Counted from the stretch's first letter, positions 29,753 to 39,237 are shown. The stretch is 64,000 bases of DNA from Bdellovibrionales bacterium CG10_big_fil_rev_8_21_14_0_10_45_34 (GCA_002778785.1 PEZS01000010.1:62001-126000), one strand, 5' to 3'. Translations and numbers: made by a program. The notes: generated by a model not told the origin, from the sequence alone.

Positions 29753-29944
29753 ATGAAGTTTTCAGAAGTACAGACTTTGTCTGCAGAAGAGATTAAAAAG
29801 AAACTTGAAGAAACTCGAGAAAGTTTTTTTCACGCGCGCATGAAGAACTCCATGGGACAGTTGGGTAACCCGATGGAAGTGCGTTTTTTACGAAAAGATA
29901 TTGCTAGGCTAAAAACGGCATTAGTACAAAAGCTTTCGAGATAA
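29753..29944 (+). CDS. rpmC: Ribosomal protein L29
   Basis: 63 residues. A helical hairpin at the tunnel exit near L23. LSAEEIKKKLEETRESFFHARMK, read in parts, and the end DIARLKTALVQK are typical. It starts 5 bases after rplP. Confidence 0.96.
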   Translation: MKFSEVQTLSAEEIKKKLEETRESFFHARMKNSMGQLGNPMEVRFLRKDIARLKTALVQKLSR

Positions 29945-29963
29945 GTTTAGGTAGGTAAAAAAT

Positions 29964-30263
29964 ATGGTAAAGCAAGCGAAGACGGAAGAATCGACGAAAT
30001 CAAGGGCAGCAAGGCAGGAAGTTGTTGGTGAAGTTGTCAGCGACAAAATGAATAAAACGATCTCAGTAGTTGTGTTTCGTCAGGTGAAGCACGCTAAGTA
30101 TGGCAAATATATGCGCCGAAGATCTGAGTTCAAAGCCCATGACGAGCAGAACGAAGCTAAAGTTGGTGACAAAGTTTTGATCGTTGAAGCGCGACCTTTG
30201 AGTAAAACGAAGCGATGGCGACTAAAAACCATTCTTGAAAAAGCTGTGACTGAAGGAAACTAA
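29964..30263 (+). CDS. rpsQ: Ribosomal protein S17 with N-terminal tail
   Basis: 99 residues; E. coli S17 has 84. The OB-fold core begins near residue 19 at [17 protein letters not shown] and contains [17 protein letters not shown] and [10 protein letters not shown]. The first 18 residues are a Lys/Ser/Ala-rich tail. It binds helix 11 of 16S rRNA. ATG 29964 follows GTAGGTAAAAA. Confidence 0.97.
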   Translation: MVKQAKTEESTKSRAARQEVVGEVVSDKMNKTISVVVFRQVKHAKYGKYMRRRSEFKAHDEQNEAKVGDKVLIVEARPLSKTKRWRLKTILEKAVTEGN

Positions 30264-30267
30264 GACG

Positions 30268-30636
30268 ATGATACAGATGCAAACACGATTAAAAGTGGCA
30301 GACAACTCGGGAGCGAAGGAAGTGATGTGCGTCAAGGTTCTAGGTGGATCTAAGAGACGCTACGCCTCGATTGGGGATATCATCATCGTTTCTGTTAAGG
30401 ATGCGCTTCCGAATTCGAAGGTTAAAAAGGGCGACGTAGCTAAGGCGGTAGTGGTAAGGTCGATTCAAAAAGTAAGACGGCCCGACGGAAGTTACATCCG
30501 TTTTGACGACAACAGCGCAGTATTGATCAAAGGCGATAAAGAGCCAATTGGAACTCGTATTTTTGGGCCCGTTGCAAGAGAGCTAAGAGCAAAACAGTTC
30601 ATTAAGATTGTTTCGCTAGCTCCTGAAGTAATTTGA
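30268..30636 (+). CDS. rplN: Ribosomal protein L14
   Basis: 122 residues, standard. It sits at the subunit interface near helix 95. [19 protein letters not shown] and the end [16 protein letters not shown] are diagnostic. The next gene is rplE; the usual rplX (L24) between them is missing, since only 11 bases separate the two. Confidence 0.98.
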   Translation: MIQMQTRLKVADNSGAKEVMCVKVLGGSKRRYASIGDIIIVSVKDALPNSKVKKGDVAKAVVVRSIQKVRRPDGSYIRFDDNSAVLIKGDKEPIGTRIFGPVARELRAKQFIKIVSLAPEVI

Positions 30637-30647
30637 GGAGTATCAAG

Positions 30648-31187
30648 GTGAACCGTTTAGAGGAAAAGTATCGAACAGATGTTATCGGAGAGCTTTCAAG
30701 GCAATTCTCTTTTAAGAATCCTATGCAAGTTCCTCGCTTAAATAAGATCGTCGTAAATGTCTGTGTTGGTGAAGCTACTCAAAATTCAAAGCTCATCAAT
30801 ACAACTGTTGAGGAAATTGCTAAGATTACTGGTCAAAAACCAGTAGTCACAAAGGCAAAACAGGCGATTTCGAATTTTAAATTGAGAAAAGGTATGCCCA
30901 TTGGTTGTTGTGTAACTCTTCGAAACGAACGTATGTGGGCGTTTATGGATAGATTGGTCTCGGTAGCCTTGCCTCGTGTGCGCGACTTTAAAGGGCTTCC
31001 CCCAAAAGGCTTTGATGGGCGTGGCAATTACAACATGGGACTTAAAGAACAGATCGTGTTTCCGGAAATTGACTATGACAAAGTTGATAGCGTTCGCGGA
31101 ATGAATATTACTTTTGGAACATCGGCAAAAACGGATGAAGAAGGCCGGGCCCTTTTGTCGGCTTTAGGTATGCCGTTTAGGAAGTAG
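30648..31187 (+). CDS. rplE: Ribosomal protein L5
   Basis: 179 residues, the same as E. coli. It binds 5S rRNA in the central protuberance. [36 protein letters not shown] and the end [15 protein letters not shown] are typical. GTG 30648 is chosen because GAGGAG lies 7 bases before it; the frame stays open to a TTG at 30633. rpsN, normally next, is absent. Confidence 0.97.
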   Translation: MNRLEEKYRTDVIGELSRQFSFKNPMQVPRLNKIVVNVCVGEATQNSKLINTTVEEIAKITGQKPVVTKAKQAISNFKLRKGMPIGCCVTLRNERMWAFMDRLVSVALPRVRDFKGLPPKGFDGRGNYNMGLKEQIVFPEIDYDKVDSVRGMNITFGTSAKTDEEGRALLSALGMPFRK

Positions 31188-31195
31188 GAGAGAGT

Positions 31196-31585
31196 ATGGA
31201 TACGATAAGTGAATTTTTAACAAGAGTCAGAAATGCTCAGGCAGCCGGGCACCCAAAGGTTGATATTCCCAGCTCGAATATGAGGTCGTCTATCGCTCAT
31301 ATACTAAAGGCTGAAGGATTTATTAGAGACTTCAAGGTTGCGAAGGATGGACGACAGGGCATGATGAGGGTTTATTTGAAGTTCGCAGCCTCCGGGCGTC
31401 CCGTCATCAACAGTCTAAAAAGAGTGAGTCGTCCTGGCCGCCGTGTGTATGTGAAATCAGACGAGATTCCAAAGGTTCAGTCAGGATTTGGTGTTACTGT
31501 TTTAAGCACAAATAAAGGGCTGGTAACGGGAGCTCAAGCGGAAAAAGAAAAGCTGGGCGGAGAGCTGCTGTTTAAGGTTTATTAA
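31196..31585 (+). CDS. rpsH: Ribosomal protein S8
   Basis: 129 residues. It binds the central domain of 16S rRNA, and in E. coli is the spc operon repressor acting on the L5 mRNA. ISEFLTRVRNAQAAGHPKVDIP, visible in parts, RPGRRVYVK and GFGVTVLSTNKG are diagnostic. It starts 8 bases after rplE. Confidence 0.98.
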   Translation: MDTISEFLTRVRNAQAAGHPKVDIPSSNMRSSIAHILKAEGFIRDFKVAKDGRQGMMRVYLKFAASGRPVINSLKRVSRPGRRVYVKSDEIPKVQSGFGVTVLSTNKGLVTGAQAEKEKLGGELLFKVY

Positions 31586-31614
31586 TTGAGTCGATAGAAC
31601 GACGGAGTATGGTT

Positions 31615-32157
31615 ATGTCTCGTATTGGTAAGTTAGCTGTGACATTCGACAAAAGTATTCAGGTGAATGTGTCGCCCGAGAATGAAGTAGTCATAAAGGG
31701 TGCGAAGTTCAACAAGACAATTCCGATGAAAAGAAATGTGAAGGCTGTTGTTGATGGTAACCAGATCGTATTACAGAGGATCGATGACTCTAAGGAGTCA
31801 AAGTCTTTGCATGGTGCGTATCGTACATTGGTCTACAATGCGATTGTCGGCGCCACTCAGGGGTTCACAAGAACTCTTGAACTTGTAGGCGTAGGTTATA
31901 GAGCTGGAGTTAAAGGCAAGATGCTTGAGTTAACTCTGGGTTACAGTCATCCAATTGAATATCCGATTCCACAAGGCATTGAGATTAAAGTCGAAAAACA
32001 GACTTCAGTTACTGTGTCAGGGCCTGATAAGGAACTTGTAGGACAGGTTGCCGCAAAGATCAGGAGTTTTAGAGAGCCTGAGCCCTTTCTTGGAAAAGGT
32101 GTTAAATATTCTGATGAAGTGATTCGAAGGAAAGCAGGAAAGGCGGCAGGTAAGTGA
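31615..32157 (+). CDS. rplF: Ribosomal protein L6
   Basis: 180 residues. It lies near the sarcin-ricin loop. MSRIGKLAV and the C-terminal GPDKELVGQVAAKIRSFREP and KGVKYSDEVIRRKAGK are typical. ATG 31615 is chosen over ATG 31609 because GGAG is 7 bases from the former and 1 from the latter. Confidence 0.97.
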   Translation: MSRIGKLAVTFDKSIQVNVSPENEVVIKGAKFNKTIPMKRNVKAVVDGNQIVLQRIDDSKESKSLHGAYRTLVYNAIVGATQGFTRTLELVGVGYRAGVKGKMLELTLGYSHPIEYPIPQGIEIKVEKQTSVTVSGPDKELVGQVAAKIRSFREPEPFLGKGVKYSDEVIRRKAGKAAGK

Positions 32158-32164
32158 GGAAAAT

Positions 32165-32539
32165 ATGCGAGTAACGTTTAAAAAGAGAACAAGTGTAAAA
32201 GAGACTTCTAGATTAAAGAAGCGCTTAAGAATTCGCAAGAAAGTTACCGGTACAGCTGAGAGGCCCCGACTAACAATCTTTAGGAGTACAACTCAGTTAA
32301 CCACGCAGTTGATCGACGACACTGCCGGAAAGACGCTTGCTGCAGCTTCGACATCTAAGTTGGCTGGCGTTAAGAGCAAGAAGAATAAAGAAGCAGCTCG
32401 AGAACTTGGTAAAACCATCGCAAAACTTGCTGTGGGCAAGAATATTAAAGCTGTGGTGTTTGATAGAAGTGGGCTACTTTATCATGGAAAAGTTAAAGAA
32501 TTCGCAGAATCGGCTCGCGAATCTGGACTAGAGTTTTAG
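32165..32539 (+). CDS. rplR: Ribosomal protein L18
   Basis: 124 residues. It binds 5S rRNA with L5. [20 protein letters not shown], seen in parts, and the end [28 protein letters not shown] are typical. It starts 7 bases after rplF with GAGGAAAAT before ATG 32165. Confidence 0.97.
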   Translation: MRVTFKKRTSVKETSRLKKRLRIRKKVTGTAERPRLTIFRSTTQLTTQLIDDTAGKTLAAASTSKLAGVKSKKNKEAARELGKTIAKLAVGKNIKAVVFDRSGLLYHGKVKEFAESARESGLEF

Positions 32540-32552
32540 TAGGGTACAAATT

Positions 32553-33020
32553 ATGACTGAAAATATGCAGGATTTTGAAGAGAGAGTGGTTTCGATCAAA
32601 CGTGTTGCTAAGGTGGTAAAGGGTGGACGACGATTTTCGTTTTCAGCTCTAGTCGTCGTTGGTAACGGCACCGGCCGAGTGGGTTTTGGCCTTGGAAAGG
32701 CGGGGGAAGTTCCAGCCGCAATTTCGAAGGCGGGCCGAAGCGCAAAGAAGAACTTTAAGGATGTTAAGATAGAGAACGGCACCATTCCTCATGAAATAAT
32801 TGGTTTTTTCGGCTCTGCGAAAGTTGTCATGATGCCGGCGGCTCCAGGCACTGGAGTCATTGCGGGTGGAGCTATCCGTGCAATTCTTGAAGCGGTAGGA
32901 GTCAGAAATATTCTTACGAAGTGTGTTGGAACCACAAATCCGCACAACGCCGTAAGAGCTACTATGAATGGTTTGTTGAGACTTCAAACTGCTGAAGATA
33001 TCAAATCTGATAGGGCATAG
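32553..33020 (+). CDS. rpsE: Ribosomal protein S5
   Basis: 155 residues. It affects decoding accuracy. The S5 double-stranded RNA-binding domain ([19 protein letters not shown]) and the C-terminal [19 protein letters not shown] are diagnostic. A 122-base structured gap follows before rpmD, which is unusual in this tightly packed operon. Confidence 0.98.
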   Translation: MTENMQDFEERVVSIKRVAKVVKGGRRFSFSALVVVGNGTGRVGFGLGKAGEVPAAISKAGRSAKKNFKDVKIENGTIPHEIIGFFGSAKVVMMPAAPGTGVIAGGAIRAILEAVGVRNILTKCVGTTNPHNAVRATMNGLLRLQTAEDIKSDRA

Positions 33021-33142
33021 TTCTTAAGACATCAGCTTAGCTCCTTTTCTTTGAAAAGTAGCGAGGCCGAAAAAAATAAACCATCGTGGCCTCCAAACGT
33101 TGTTTGAGGCTGAAGAAATGGATGTTGTGAAAGGAGTTTTTC
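33021..33142 (+). promoter_or_regulatory. Structured gap between rpsE and rpmD with mutually exclusive pairings
   Basis: CTTTTC-TTT-GAAAAG (33044-33058) forms one hairpin. Downstream, GGCCTC (33088-33093) can pair with GAGGCC (33063-33068). Alternatively, GCCT(C)CAAAC (33089-33098) can fold with GTTTGAGGC (33102-33110) as a 9-bp hairpin with one bulged C and a GTT loop. The two choices exclude one another. No open frame or promoter is evident. Role unknown; the L30-L15-SecY section could be under separate control. Confidence 0.45.
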
Positions 33143-33331
33143 GTGGCAAAAAAATTTGAAGTGACCCTTAAGAAGAGTCTTATTGGCGCCACCAAAACAC
33201 AGTTGCGAACAGCAGAGGCTTTAAACCTAAGAAAAATTGGTCAAAAGGTGGTTTTGGGCGACAATCCAGCTAACCGCGGTCAAGTTTTAAAACTTCAACA
33301 CCTTCTATCCGTAGAAGTTATAAAGGCTTAA
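33143..33331 (+). CDS. rpmD: Ribosomal protein L30
   Basis: 62 residues. A small two-helix, three-strand 50S protein. VTLKKSLIGATKTQLRTAEAL, seen in parts, LRKIGQKVVLGDNPANRGQV and the valine-rich end are typical. Start GTG 33143 has AAGGAG 6 bases upstream. Confidence 0.95.
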   Translation: MAKKFEVTLKKSLIGATKTQLRTAEALNLRKIGQKVVLGDNPANRGQVLKLQHLLSVEVIKA

Positions 33332-33379
33332 GCTGATTTTGTTTTTTCTAGAACTGTATTAATGATTTAGGGAGTATTT

Positions 33380-33814
33380 ATGAGTTTGCTCAGCGAATTG
33401 AAACCGAATGCCGGTTCACGAGGTAGAGAAAAACGTCGAGGAAGAGGTGATGGTTCGGGCCTTGGCGGAACAAGTGGTCGAGGGCACAAGGGTCAGAAAG
33501 CTCGGTCGGGCGGAAAAGTTCGGCGTGGATTTGAAGGTGGGCAAATGCCACTTTACCGCCGTCTTCCAAAGTTTGGCTTTAAGAACATCTTTAGGCAGGC
33601 TTACGATATCATCAATCTTGACCAGCTTAATCAGTTTGACGGAAAAGTAGAACTTGTAGATTTCACTCAGAAAGGGCTTGTTCAAGCTAGCTCTCGAGTG
33701 AAGATATTGGGTCGCGGTGAAGTTACAAAAAAACTCGAAGTTAGGGCTCACGCCTTTAGTGATTCCGCAAAACAAAAAATTGAAGCAGCTGGTGGAAAGA
33801 TCGAGGTAATCTAG
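33380..33814 (+). CDS. rplO: Ribosomal protein L15
   Basis: 144 residues, the E. coli length. The basic glycine-rich N-terminus ([20 protein letters not shown]) that threads into 23S r[21 protein letters not shown] and the C-terminal [17 protein letters not shown] are diagnostic. secY starts one base after its stop. Confidence 0.98.
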   Translation: MSLLSELKPNAGSRGREKRRGRGDGSGLGGTSGRGHKGQKARSGGKVRRGFEGGQMPLYRRLPKFGFKNIFRQAYDIINLDQLNQFDGKVELVDFTQKGLVQASSRVKILGRGEVTKKLEVRAHAFSDSAKQKIEAAGGKIEVI

Positions 33815-33815
33815 A

Positions 33816-35126
33816 GTGTCGGCGGTACAGGGGTTGGTTGGCAACGCAGAACTACGTAAGCGAATCCTCTTAACAATAGCGCTCATCTTGGTTTATCGCA
33901 TTGGCGTCCACGTTCCCACTCCGGGTGTGGACGGTGCTGTGATGACTGCCTTTATGAACTCTAAGGGCGGACTCTTCAATTTATTCAACACATTTACGGG
34001 TGGTGCTCTAGAAAGATTCAGTGTTTTTGCCCTAGGAATCATGCCCTATATTTCGGCCTCCATTATTTTTCAATTGCTGACGGCCGTTGTTCCCTATTTG
34101 GAGGCATTGAAAAAAGAGGGGGCTCAAGGGCAGAAAAAAATCAATCAGTACACTCGTTATGCCACAGTGGCTCTTTCAGTTATTCAGGGATTTGGTATTA
34201 GCTCTTGGTTGAAGTCAGAGAATTTTAACGGTGTTCCTCTTGTACAGTCTGTATTTGTTGGGCCAATTCCTTTTGAAGTGATGACGATAATCACACTTAC
34301 CGCCGGCACTTGTTTCATCATGTGGTTGGGTGAGCAGATATCGGAAAAGGGCATTGGTGACGGAGCAAGTCTCATCATTTTTGCGGGTATCGCCGCAGGT
34401 GTCCCAAGCGGCTTCACTATGTCAATCAGTTTAATCACTAGCAACCAGATGTCAGTGATTACAGGTCTTGGGCTGTTGCTCTTTATGATACTGACAATAG
34501 CAGCGATCGTTTATTTAGAGACGGGCCAACGTAGAATACCTATTCAGCATTCTCAGCGAGGCGTGGGTAGGATGAGTGGGCAATCGAGTCATTTGCCCCT
34601 AAAATTGAATCTTTCTGGAGTGATTCCTCCTATCTTTGCAAGCAGCTTGCTACTTTTTCCTGCGACTATTACTCAGTTTGTTAGGGTGCCTTGGTTACAA
34701 TCAATTCAAGAGTCTCTGAATCCTTCAGGAACCCTTTATAATATCGTGTTCATAGCTTTGATTGTGTTCTTTTGCTTCTTTTACACCGAGATCGTCTTTA
34801 ACCCCACTGAGGTTTCGGACAATCTCAAAAAGTACGGTGGGTTTGTGCCCGGAGTTCGCGCGGGTAAGAGCACCGCCGACTACATTCAAAAGGTATTAGA
34901 TCGCTTGAGTGTTGCCGGGGCGGCTTATCTAAGTGCTGTATGTATTTTACCAACGCTACTCATCCAAAGTATCGGAGTTCCGTTCTACTTTGGTGGTACA
35001 AGTCTGCTGATTTTGGTAGGCGTTGCTATTAACACCTCAGCAAAACTTCAGGCCTACACCTACACTCAGAAATACGATGGTTTTGTTCGTGGCGCAAAGG
35101 TTCGTTCGCGTAGGGTTCAGTTTTGA
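33816..35126 (+). CDS. secY: Preprotein translocase channel subunit SecY
   Basis: 436 residues with about ten membrane segments. It forms the protein-conducting channel with SecE (10.0 kb). Conserved cytoplasmic loops used by SecA and ribosomes are visible, for example GQRRIPIQHSQRG, and GGFVPGVRAGKSTADYI near the end. ALGIMPYISASIIFQLL is the typical plug-adjacent block. Start GTG 33816. The stop overlaps the TTG start of adk. Confidence 0.98.
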   Translation: MSAVQGLVGNAELRKRILLTIALILVYRIGVHVPTPGVDGAVMTAFMNSKGGLFNLFNTFTGGALERFSVFALGIMPYISASIIFQLLTAVVPYLEALKKEGAQGQKKINQYTRYATVALSVIQGFGISSWLKSENFNGVPLVQSVFVGPIPFEVMTIITLTAGTCFIMWLGEQISEKGIGDGASLIIFAGIAAGVPSGFTMSISLITSNQMSVITGLGLLLFMILTIAAIVYLETGQRRIPIQHSQRGVGRMSGQSSHLPLKLNLSGVIPPIFASSLLLFPATITQFVRVPWLQSIQESLNPSGTLYNIVFIALIVFFCFFYTEIVFNPTEVSDNLKKYGGFVPGVRAGKSTADYIQKVLDRLSVAGAAYLSAVCILPTLLIQSIGVPFYFGGTSLLILVGVAINTSAKLQAYTYTQKYDGFVRGAKVRSRRVQF

Positions 35127-35764
35127 ACCTTATTTTCTTTGGTCCTCCAGGAGCTGGAAAAGGTACTCAGGCTTCACTGCTGGCTGAATCCGGCGATTAC
35201 AATCATATCTCAACAGGAGAGCTTTTTAGGCAGTCCATCTCTCAAGATACTGAGCTTGGGCGTGAAGCTAAGGCGTATCTGGATAAGGGAGAGCTAGTTC
35301 CAGACGAGATTACAATTGGCTTGGTGAGGAATCTACTCATCGATATGGCAGGAAAGAGCTGGATACTCGACGGATTTCCTCGCACGATTCCTCAAGCTGA
35401 GGCTTTAGATCGTCTAATGGAAGATCTAAATATCCGTTCTCCTCGCGCAGTTTTTTTTGAAGTTCCAAAGAGCGTCCTCATAAAAAGATTGACAGGGCGG
35501 CGTGGATGCCCCAGCTGTGGTGCGCTCTACAACGTCTATTTCTCGCCTCCTAAAGTAGAAGGCTTGTGCGATCGCTGCGGATCTGCTCTCAGTCAAAGAA
35601 AAGACGACAGTGAAGATGTTATCGGTGCGAGGCTTCGTGAATATGATAAGAAAACGGCTCCATTGAAAGACTACTTTGAAACAAAAAACAGGATTATTTT
35701 GGTGAATGCTGATGGGCCAAAAGACGTGGTGAGGGAAGAGCTGGGCAAAGCCTTGGATAGCTGA
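35123..35764 (+). CDS. adk: Adenylate kinase (zinc-finger LID type)
   Basis: 213 residues. It converts ATP and AMP to two ADP. The P-loop GPPGAGKGT, the AMP-binding DGFPRTIPQAEAL and the LID domain are visible. The LID has a C4 zinc site (CPSC about 20 residues before CDRC), as in long Gram-positive-type enzymes, not the cysteine-free E. coli form. TTG 35123 overlaps the secY stop. map and infA, which often follow adk, are absent, and rpmJ comes next. Confidence 0.97.
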   Translation: MNLIFFGPPGAGKGTQASLLAESGDYNHISTGELFRQSISQDTELGREAKAYLDKGELVPDEITIGLVRNLLIDMAGKSWILDGFPRTIPQAEALDRLMEDLNIRSPRAVFFEVPKSVLIKRLTGRRGCPSCGALYNVYFSPPKVEGLCDRCGSALSQRKDDSEDVIGARLREYDKKTAPLKDYFETKNRIILVNADGPKDVVREELGKALDS

Positions 35765-35881
35765 TTTTGAAAGGTGTTTGCCAGCAAGAATAATAGAAAA
35801 ACAGTGTTGAAAAATATGGACAGTCCCTTTGGCAAGTGATAAGTTCGGCGGTCTGTCGTTTTCAAAAATAAGGGTAAATAT

Positions 35882-35995
35882 ATGAAAGTGCGCGCATCTG
35901 TGAAGAAGGTTTGTAACAAATGCAAGGTGATCAAGCGAAAGGGCGTTATTCGAGTTATTTGCGAAAATCCCAAGCACAAACAAAGACAAGGTTAA
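35882..35995 (+). CDS. rpmJ: Ribosomal protein L36 (zinc type)
   Basis: 37 residues, too short for most gene callers. The zinc ligands are in CNKC and, further on, a single Cys and a His ([12 protein letters not shown]). This is the C+ form. [11 protein letters not shown] is diagnostic. It starts the S13-S11-S4-RpoA-L17 block after a 117-base gap from adk. Confidence 0.96.
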   Translation: MKVRASVKKVCNKCKVIKRKGVIRVICENPKHKQRQG

Positions 35996-36013
35996 AGAAG
36001 GTAGAGGGTAAAA

Positions 36014-36388
36014 ATGGCTCGTATTGCAGGTGTAGATTTACCAAGAAATAAGAGGACGCAAGTTGCTCTTACCTATATTTACGGAATCGGAAATGCTACG
36101 GCGAAAGTAATCTGTGAAAAAGTGGGTATTCCTTCTGATCAAAGAACGGAAGCTATCACTGATGGACAGATTGCTCAGATTCGTGAATTTCTTGAGAAGG
36201 AGCATCCAGTAGAAGGAGATCTTCGAAGAAATGTTTCAATGGCAATTAAGCGATTAATGGATCTTGGATGTTTCCGAGGGATTCGGCATCGTAAAGGCTT
36301 GCCCGTGCGAGGTCAAAGAACACGCACCAATTCACGGACTCGTAAAGGACCTAGAAGAACTGTTGCGAATAAAAAGAAAGCCGTCTAA
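36014..36388 (+). CDS. rpsM: Ribosomal protein S13
   Basis: 124 residues. It bridges the 30S head to the 50S and P-site t[27 protein letters not shown] and the basic end [20 protein letters not shown], seen in parts, are diagnostic. It lies 18 bases after rpmJ. Confidence 0.98.
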   Translation: MARIAGVDLPRNKRTQVALTYIYGIGNATAKVICEKVGIPSDQRTEAITDGQIAQIREFLEKEHPVEGDLRRNVSMAIKRLMDLGCFRGIRHRKGLPVRGQRTRTNSRTRKGPRRTVANKKKAV

Positions 36389-36410
36389 GGCGTAGAGAAG
36401 GGTTTAGTAT

Positions 36411-36800
36411 ATGGCTACGGGTAAGGCCCCTGCAAAGAAGAAAACAAAAAAGAATGTGCCCACCGGGAGATGTTTTATCCAGGCTGGTTTTGGCAATACA
36501 ATTATAACGTTCACTGATCCTGGTGGTAATGCAGTTGCATGGTCAAGTGCTGGTCACATGGCATTTAAAGGTAGCCGTAAAGGAACTCCCTTTGCAGCTC
36601 AGGTCGCCGCGGAGGATGCGGGAAAAAAAGCTATGGAGAACGGTGTTCGATCAGTGGTTGTTTTTGTTAAAGGCCCCGGCGCTGGGCGGGAATCGGCAGT
36701 ACGCGCGCTGGCATCTATGGGCCTCAGAATTATGTCGATCAAAGATGTGACCCCAATTCCTCACAACGGTTGCAGACCACCAAAAAGACGTAGGGTATAG
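36411..36800 (+). CDS. rpsK: Ribosomal protein S11
   Basis: 129 residues. A platform protein near the E-site m[22 protein letters not shown]-type block and the end [16 protein letters not shown] are diagnostic. ATG 36411. Confidence 0.98.
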   Translation: MATGKAPAKKKTKKNVPTGRCFIQAGFGNTIITFTDPGGNAVAWSSAGHMAFKGSRKGTPFAAQVAAEDAGKKAMENGVRSVVVFVKGPGAGRESAVRALASMGLRIMSIKDVTPIPHNGCRPPKRRRV

Positions 36801-36811
36801 GAGATTATAGC

Positions 36812-37438
36812 GTGTCGAAGTGCTCAACTAATGTTTGCAAAATATGTCGTCGAGAAAATCAGAAGTTATTCTTTAAAGCGGATCGTTGTTACACAGATAA
36901 ATGTTCTTTTGAACGAAGACCATATCCACCAGGGCAACATGGTCAATCACGTCTGAAGTTCAGTGAGTATGCACTCCAATTGCGTGAAAAGCAGAAGGTG
37001 CGTCGTTATTACGGGATTCATGAAAAGCAATTTCGACGTTATTTTAAAGATGCAGATCGCAATAAGGGTGAGACGGGTTTTAATTTACTTCAGCGTTTAG
37101 AGATCCGTCTTGATAATGTGATTTACCTGTTGGGTTTAGCTGCGAGTCGAAAAGAGGCTAGACACTTGATCACTCACAAACATTACACAGTAAATGGTCA
37201 GAGAGTGAATAAGCCTGAGCTTGCAGTAGAAGTCGGAGATGTCGTTCAAGTTCGAGAAAAAAGCCGACAAATTACTAAGATCATGGCGGCTATGGAGTCT
37301 TCACAAAAGAGAGAAATGCCAGCGTGGCTTTCTGCTGATCATGCCTCTTTCAAAGGTGAGATTAAAGATCTTCCTAAGAGAGAAGAGATACCTGTTTCTG
37401 TAGAAGAAAACATGATCGTTGAGTACTACTCAAGATAA
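36812..37438 (+). CDS. rpsD: Ribosomal protein S4 (zinc type, short N-terminus)
   Basis: 208 residues. It nucleates 30S assembly, and in E. coli represses the alpha operon. The zinc-binding cysteines are present (CKICRR, then ADRCYTDKCSFERR), followed by YPPGQHG. The S4 RNA-binding domain reads RLDNVIYLLGLAASRKEARH. The usual bacterial start MARYTGP is replaced by MSKCSTN. Start GTG 36812 follows AGGAG. Confidence 0.97.
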   Translation: MSKCSTNVCKICRRENQKLFFKADRCYTDKCSFERRPYPPGQHGQSRLKFSEYALQLREKQKVRRYYGIHEKQFRRYFKDADRNKGETGFNLLQRLEIRLDNVIYLLGLAASRKEARHLITHKHYTVNGQRVNKPELAVEVGDVVQVREKSRQITKIMAAMESSQKREMPAWLSADHASFKGEIKDLPKREEIPVSVEENMIVEYYSR

Positions 37439-37584
37439 CGGTCGTTTGCGTATAAGGTTTATTGAAGTCAGACACGACGAGCTGCCAGATTTTCGAAATG
37501 AACTTACTGAGGTATTTGCTCGATAAGAGTTAAGATTAGAGACGATTAAGAATACTATTCTTAGATAAATAATTGGGAGAAGGC

Positions 37585-38610
37585 ATGCAAGAGCACTATT
37601 ACAAATTTTGGAGAGACCTCATTAAACCAAAGGGCTTCGAAGTTGAGAGAGAGAGCTTGCGTTCGGATTACGGCAAGTTTGTGATTCGACCGCTCGAAAG
37701 AGGCTATGGTGTTACAATAGGTAACTCTGTAAGGAGAGTCTTAGTCAGTTCTATGATGGGATCGGCCGTATCTGCTGTTCGCATCGAGGGCGTCTTGCAC
37801 GAGTTTGGATCTATTCCAGATATCATGGAAGACGTTGCAGACATCATATTAAACCTAAAAGAAGTTCGATTTAAACAGTACGATGCTGAACCGAAGACAC
37901 TAAAAATCGAAAAAGTGGGCGAGGGCGTTGTTACTGCTGCAGATATTCAATGTACAGATAAGATTGAAGTTCTAAACGACGATCAGCACATTTGCACTCT
38001 CGGTCCAAATGGAAAGTTTAAGGCAGAAGTTACAGTCACCTTCGGCAGAGGGTATGTTTCTTCTGAGAGTCATGGTAGCGAGTTACCTGTGGGTTTTATC
38101 TCAGTCGATAGTCTTTACAGCCCAATTCGACGAGTGAACTATAGCGTTTCAAATGCTCGCGTTGGACAGCGAACAGACTACGATGCTTTGACTTTGGAAA
38201 TTTGGACAGACGGCTCGATTCGCCCGGAAGAATCTTTGGCGTTAGGCTCTAAAATTATTAAAGAGCAGCTTCAGATTTTCATCAACTTCGACGAAGCTAC
38301 TGAGCCTACGACGGTAGAACCCGTTCGCATTCAGCCGCAGTTTAATGAAAACCTCTTCAGATCAGTCGATGACCTGGAGCTTTCTGTTCGAAGCGCAAAC
38401 TGCCTTAAAAATGCTAATATTCGATTCATCGGAGAATTAGTAACAAAGTCAGAAGCAGAAATGTTGAAGACGAAGAATTTTGGTCGAAAGTCGTTGAACG
38501 AGATTAAAGACATTCTCGTGCAGATGGGTTTGGGCCTTGGTATGAAGATTGAAGGATGGCCGCCTCCAGGGTGGGATCCCAATGCAACGACAATTAATAA
38601 CCCTCAGTAG
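37585..38610 (+). CDS. rpoA: RNA polymerase alpha subunit
   Basis: 341 residues. The N-terminal domain assembles polymerase ([21 protein letters not shown], visible in parts, and [15 protein letters not shown]). The C-terminal domain, which binds UP elements and activators, has [20 protein letters not shown]-type residues and ends after [15 protein letters not shown] 37585 is chosen because GGGAGAAGG lies just before it. A 146-base gap precedes it. Confidence 0.98.
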   Translation: MQEHYYKFWRDLIKPKGFEVERESLRSDYGKFVIRPLERGYGVTIGNSVRRVLVSSMMGSAVSAVRIEGVLHEFGSIPDIMEDVADIILNLKEVRFKQYDAEPKTLKIEKVGEGVVTAADIQCTDKIEVLNDDQHICTLGPNGKFKAEVTVTFGRGYVSSESHGSELPVGFISVDSLYSPIRRVNYSVSNARVGQRTDYDALTLEIWTDGSIRPEESLALGSKIIKEQLQIFINFDEATEPTTVEPVRIQPQFNENLFRSVDDLELSVRSANCLKNANIRFIGELVTKSEAEMLKTKNFGRKSLNEIKDILVQMGLGLGMKIEGWPPPGWDPNATTINNPQ

Positions 38611-38630
38611 ATTAAGGGTGGAGTGAAACG

Positions 38631-39215
38631 ATGAGGCATAAGTCACAAGCAAGTCACTTTGGCAGAAGACCGGGACCAAGAAAAGCCCTTGTAAGGGGTT
38701 TGGTTGGTGCTTTGGTTGAAAACGGTAGAATACAAACAACCGTCGCAAAGGCAAAAGAACTCAGAAGACATGCAGAGCGAGCGGTTACCCTTGGTAAAAG
38801 AGGTGGTTTGCATGCGAGACGACTTTTACTAGCTAGATATCCGAATAAAGCTATTGTTGAAAGAATTGTCGGCGACTTGGCAAATCGTTTTGCTGACAGA
38901 GCTGGCGGATACACTCGTATTATAAAAATTGGCAAGCGTGCGGGCGATGCTGCTGAAATGGCAATTATTGAGTGGGTCGATCACAAATTAGCGGCCATCG
39001 TGTCAGGTGGCGAGCAGCCAGCTGCAAACAAAAAGGTAGTCGCCCCTGAGAACAAAGATGAGACAAAGACAAAAGTCGCTGCCAAAAGAGCAAAAGTAGC
39101 TAAAAAGAAAGCGAAAAAGCAAGCAGCAATGAAGTCTAAAAAGAAACCCGTAGCTAAAAAAGCGGCCAAAAAGCCAGCGAAAAAAGCGGGTAAAAAAGCG
39201 GCTAAGAAGAAGTAA
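38631..39215 (+). CDS. rplQ: Ribosomal protein L17 with long lysine-alanine tail
   Basis: 194 residues, against about 127 in E. coli. The L17 core is residues 1 to about 118 (MRHKSQASHFGRRPGPRKAL, then TTVAKAKELRRHAER and GYTRIIKIGKRAGDAAEMA). Residues about 119-194 form a histone-H1-like tail of repeated KKA, KKP and AKK units, ending AGKKAAKKK. Core base use matches the neighbours and no frameshift is evident, so the tail is encoded. Such tails bind nucleic acids nonspecifically. It closes the alpha operon. Confidence 0.96.
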   Translation: MRHKSQASHFGRRPGPRKALVRGLVGALVENGRIQTTVAKAKELRRHAERAVTLGKRGGLHARRLLLARYPNKAIVERIVGDLANRFADRAGGYTRIIKIGKRAGDAAEMAIIEWVDHKLAAIVSGGEQPAANKKVVAPENKDETKTKVAAKRAKVAKKKAKKQAAMKSKKKPVAKKAAKKPAKKAGKKAAKKK

Positions 39216-39237
39216 GAGGCGAACTCAAGCCTCTTAC
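39212..39237 (+). terminator. Hairpin at the end of the alpha operon
   Basis: GTAAGAGGC (39212-39220) and GCCTCTTAC (39229-39237) form a perfect 9-bp stem that includes the rplQ stop codon. No T run follows, so it may be an mRNA end stabiliser or a weak terminator, not a classic intrinsic one. Confidence 0.5.

Noticed and set aside
36523-36750. 75-codon alternative frame inside rpsK
   Set aside because: It is a shadow of the S11 gene, which is unmistakable in its own frame.
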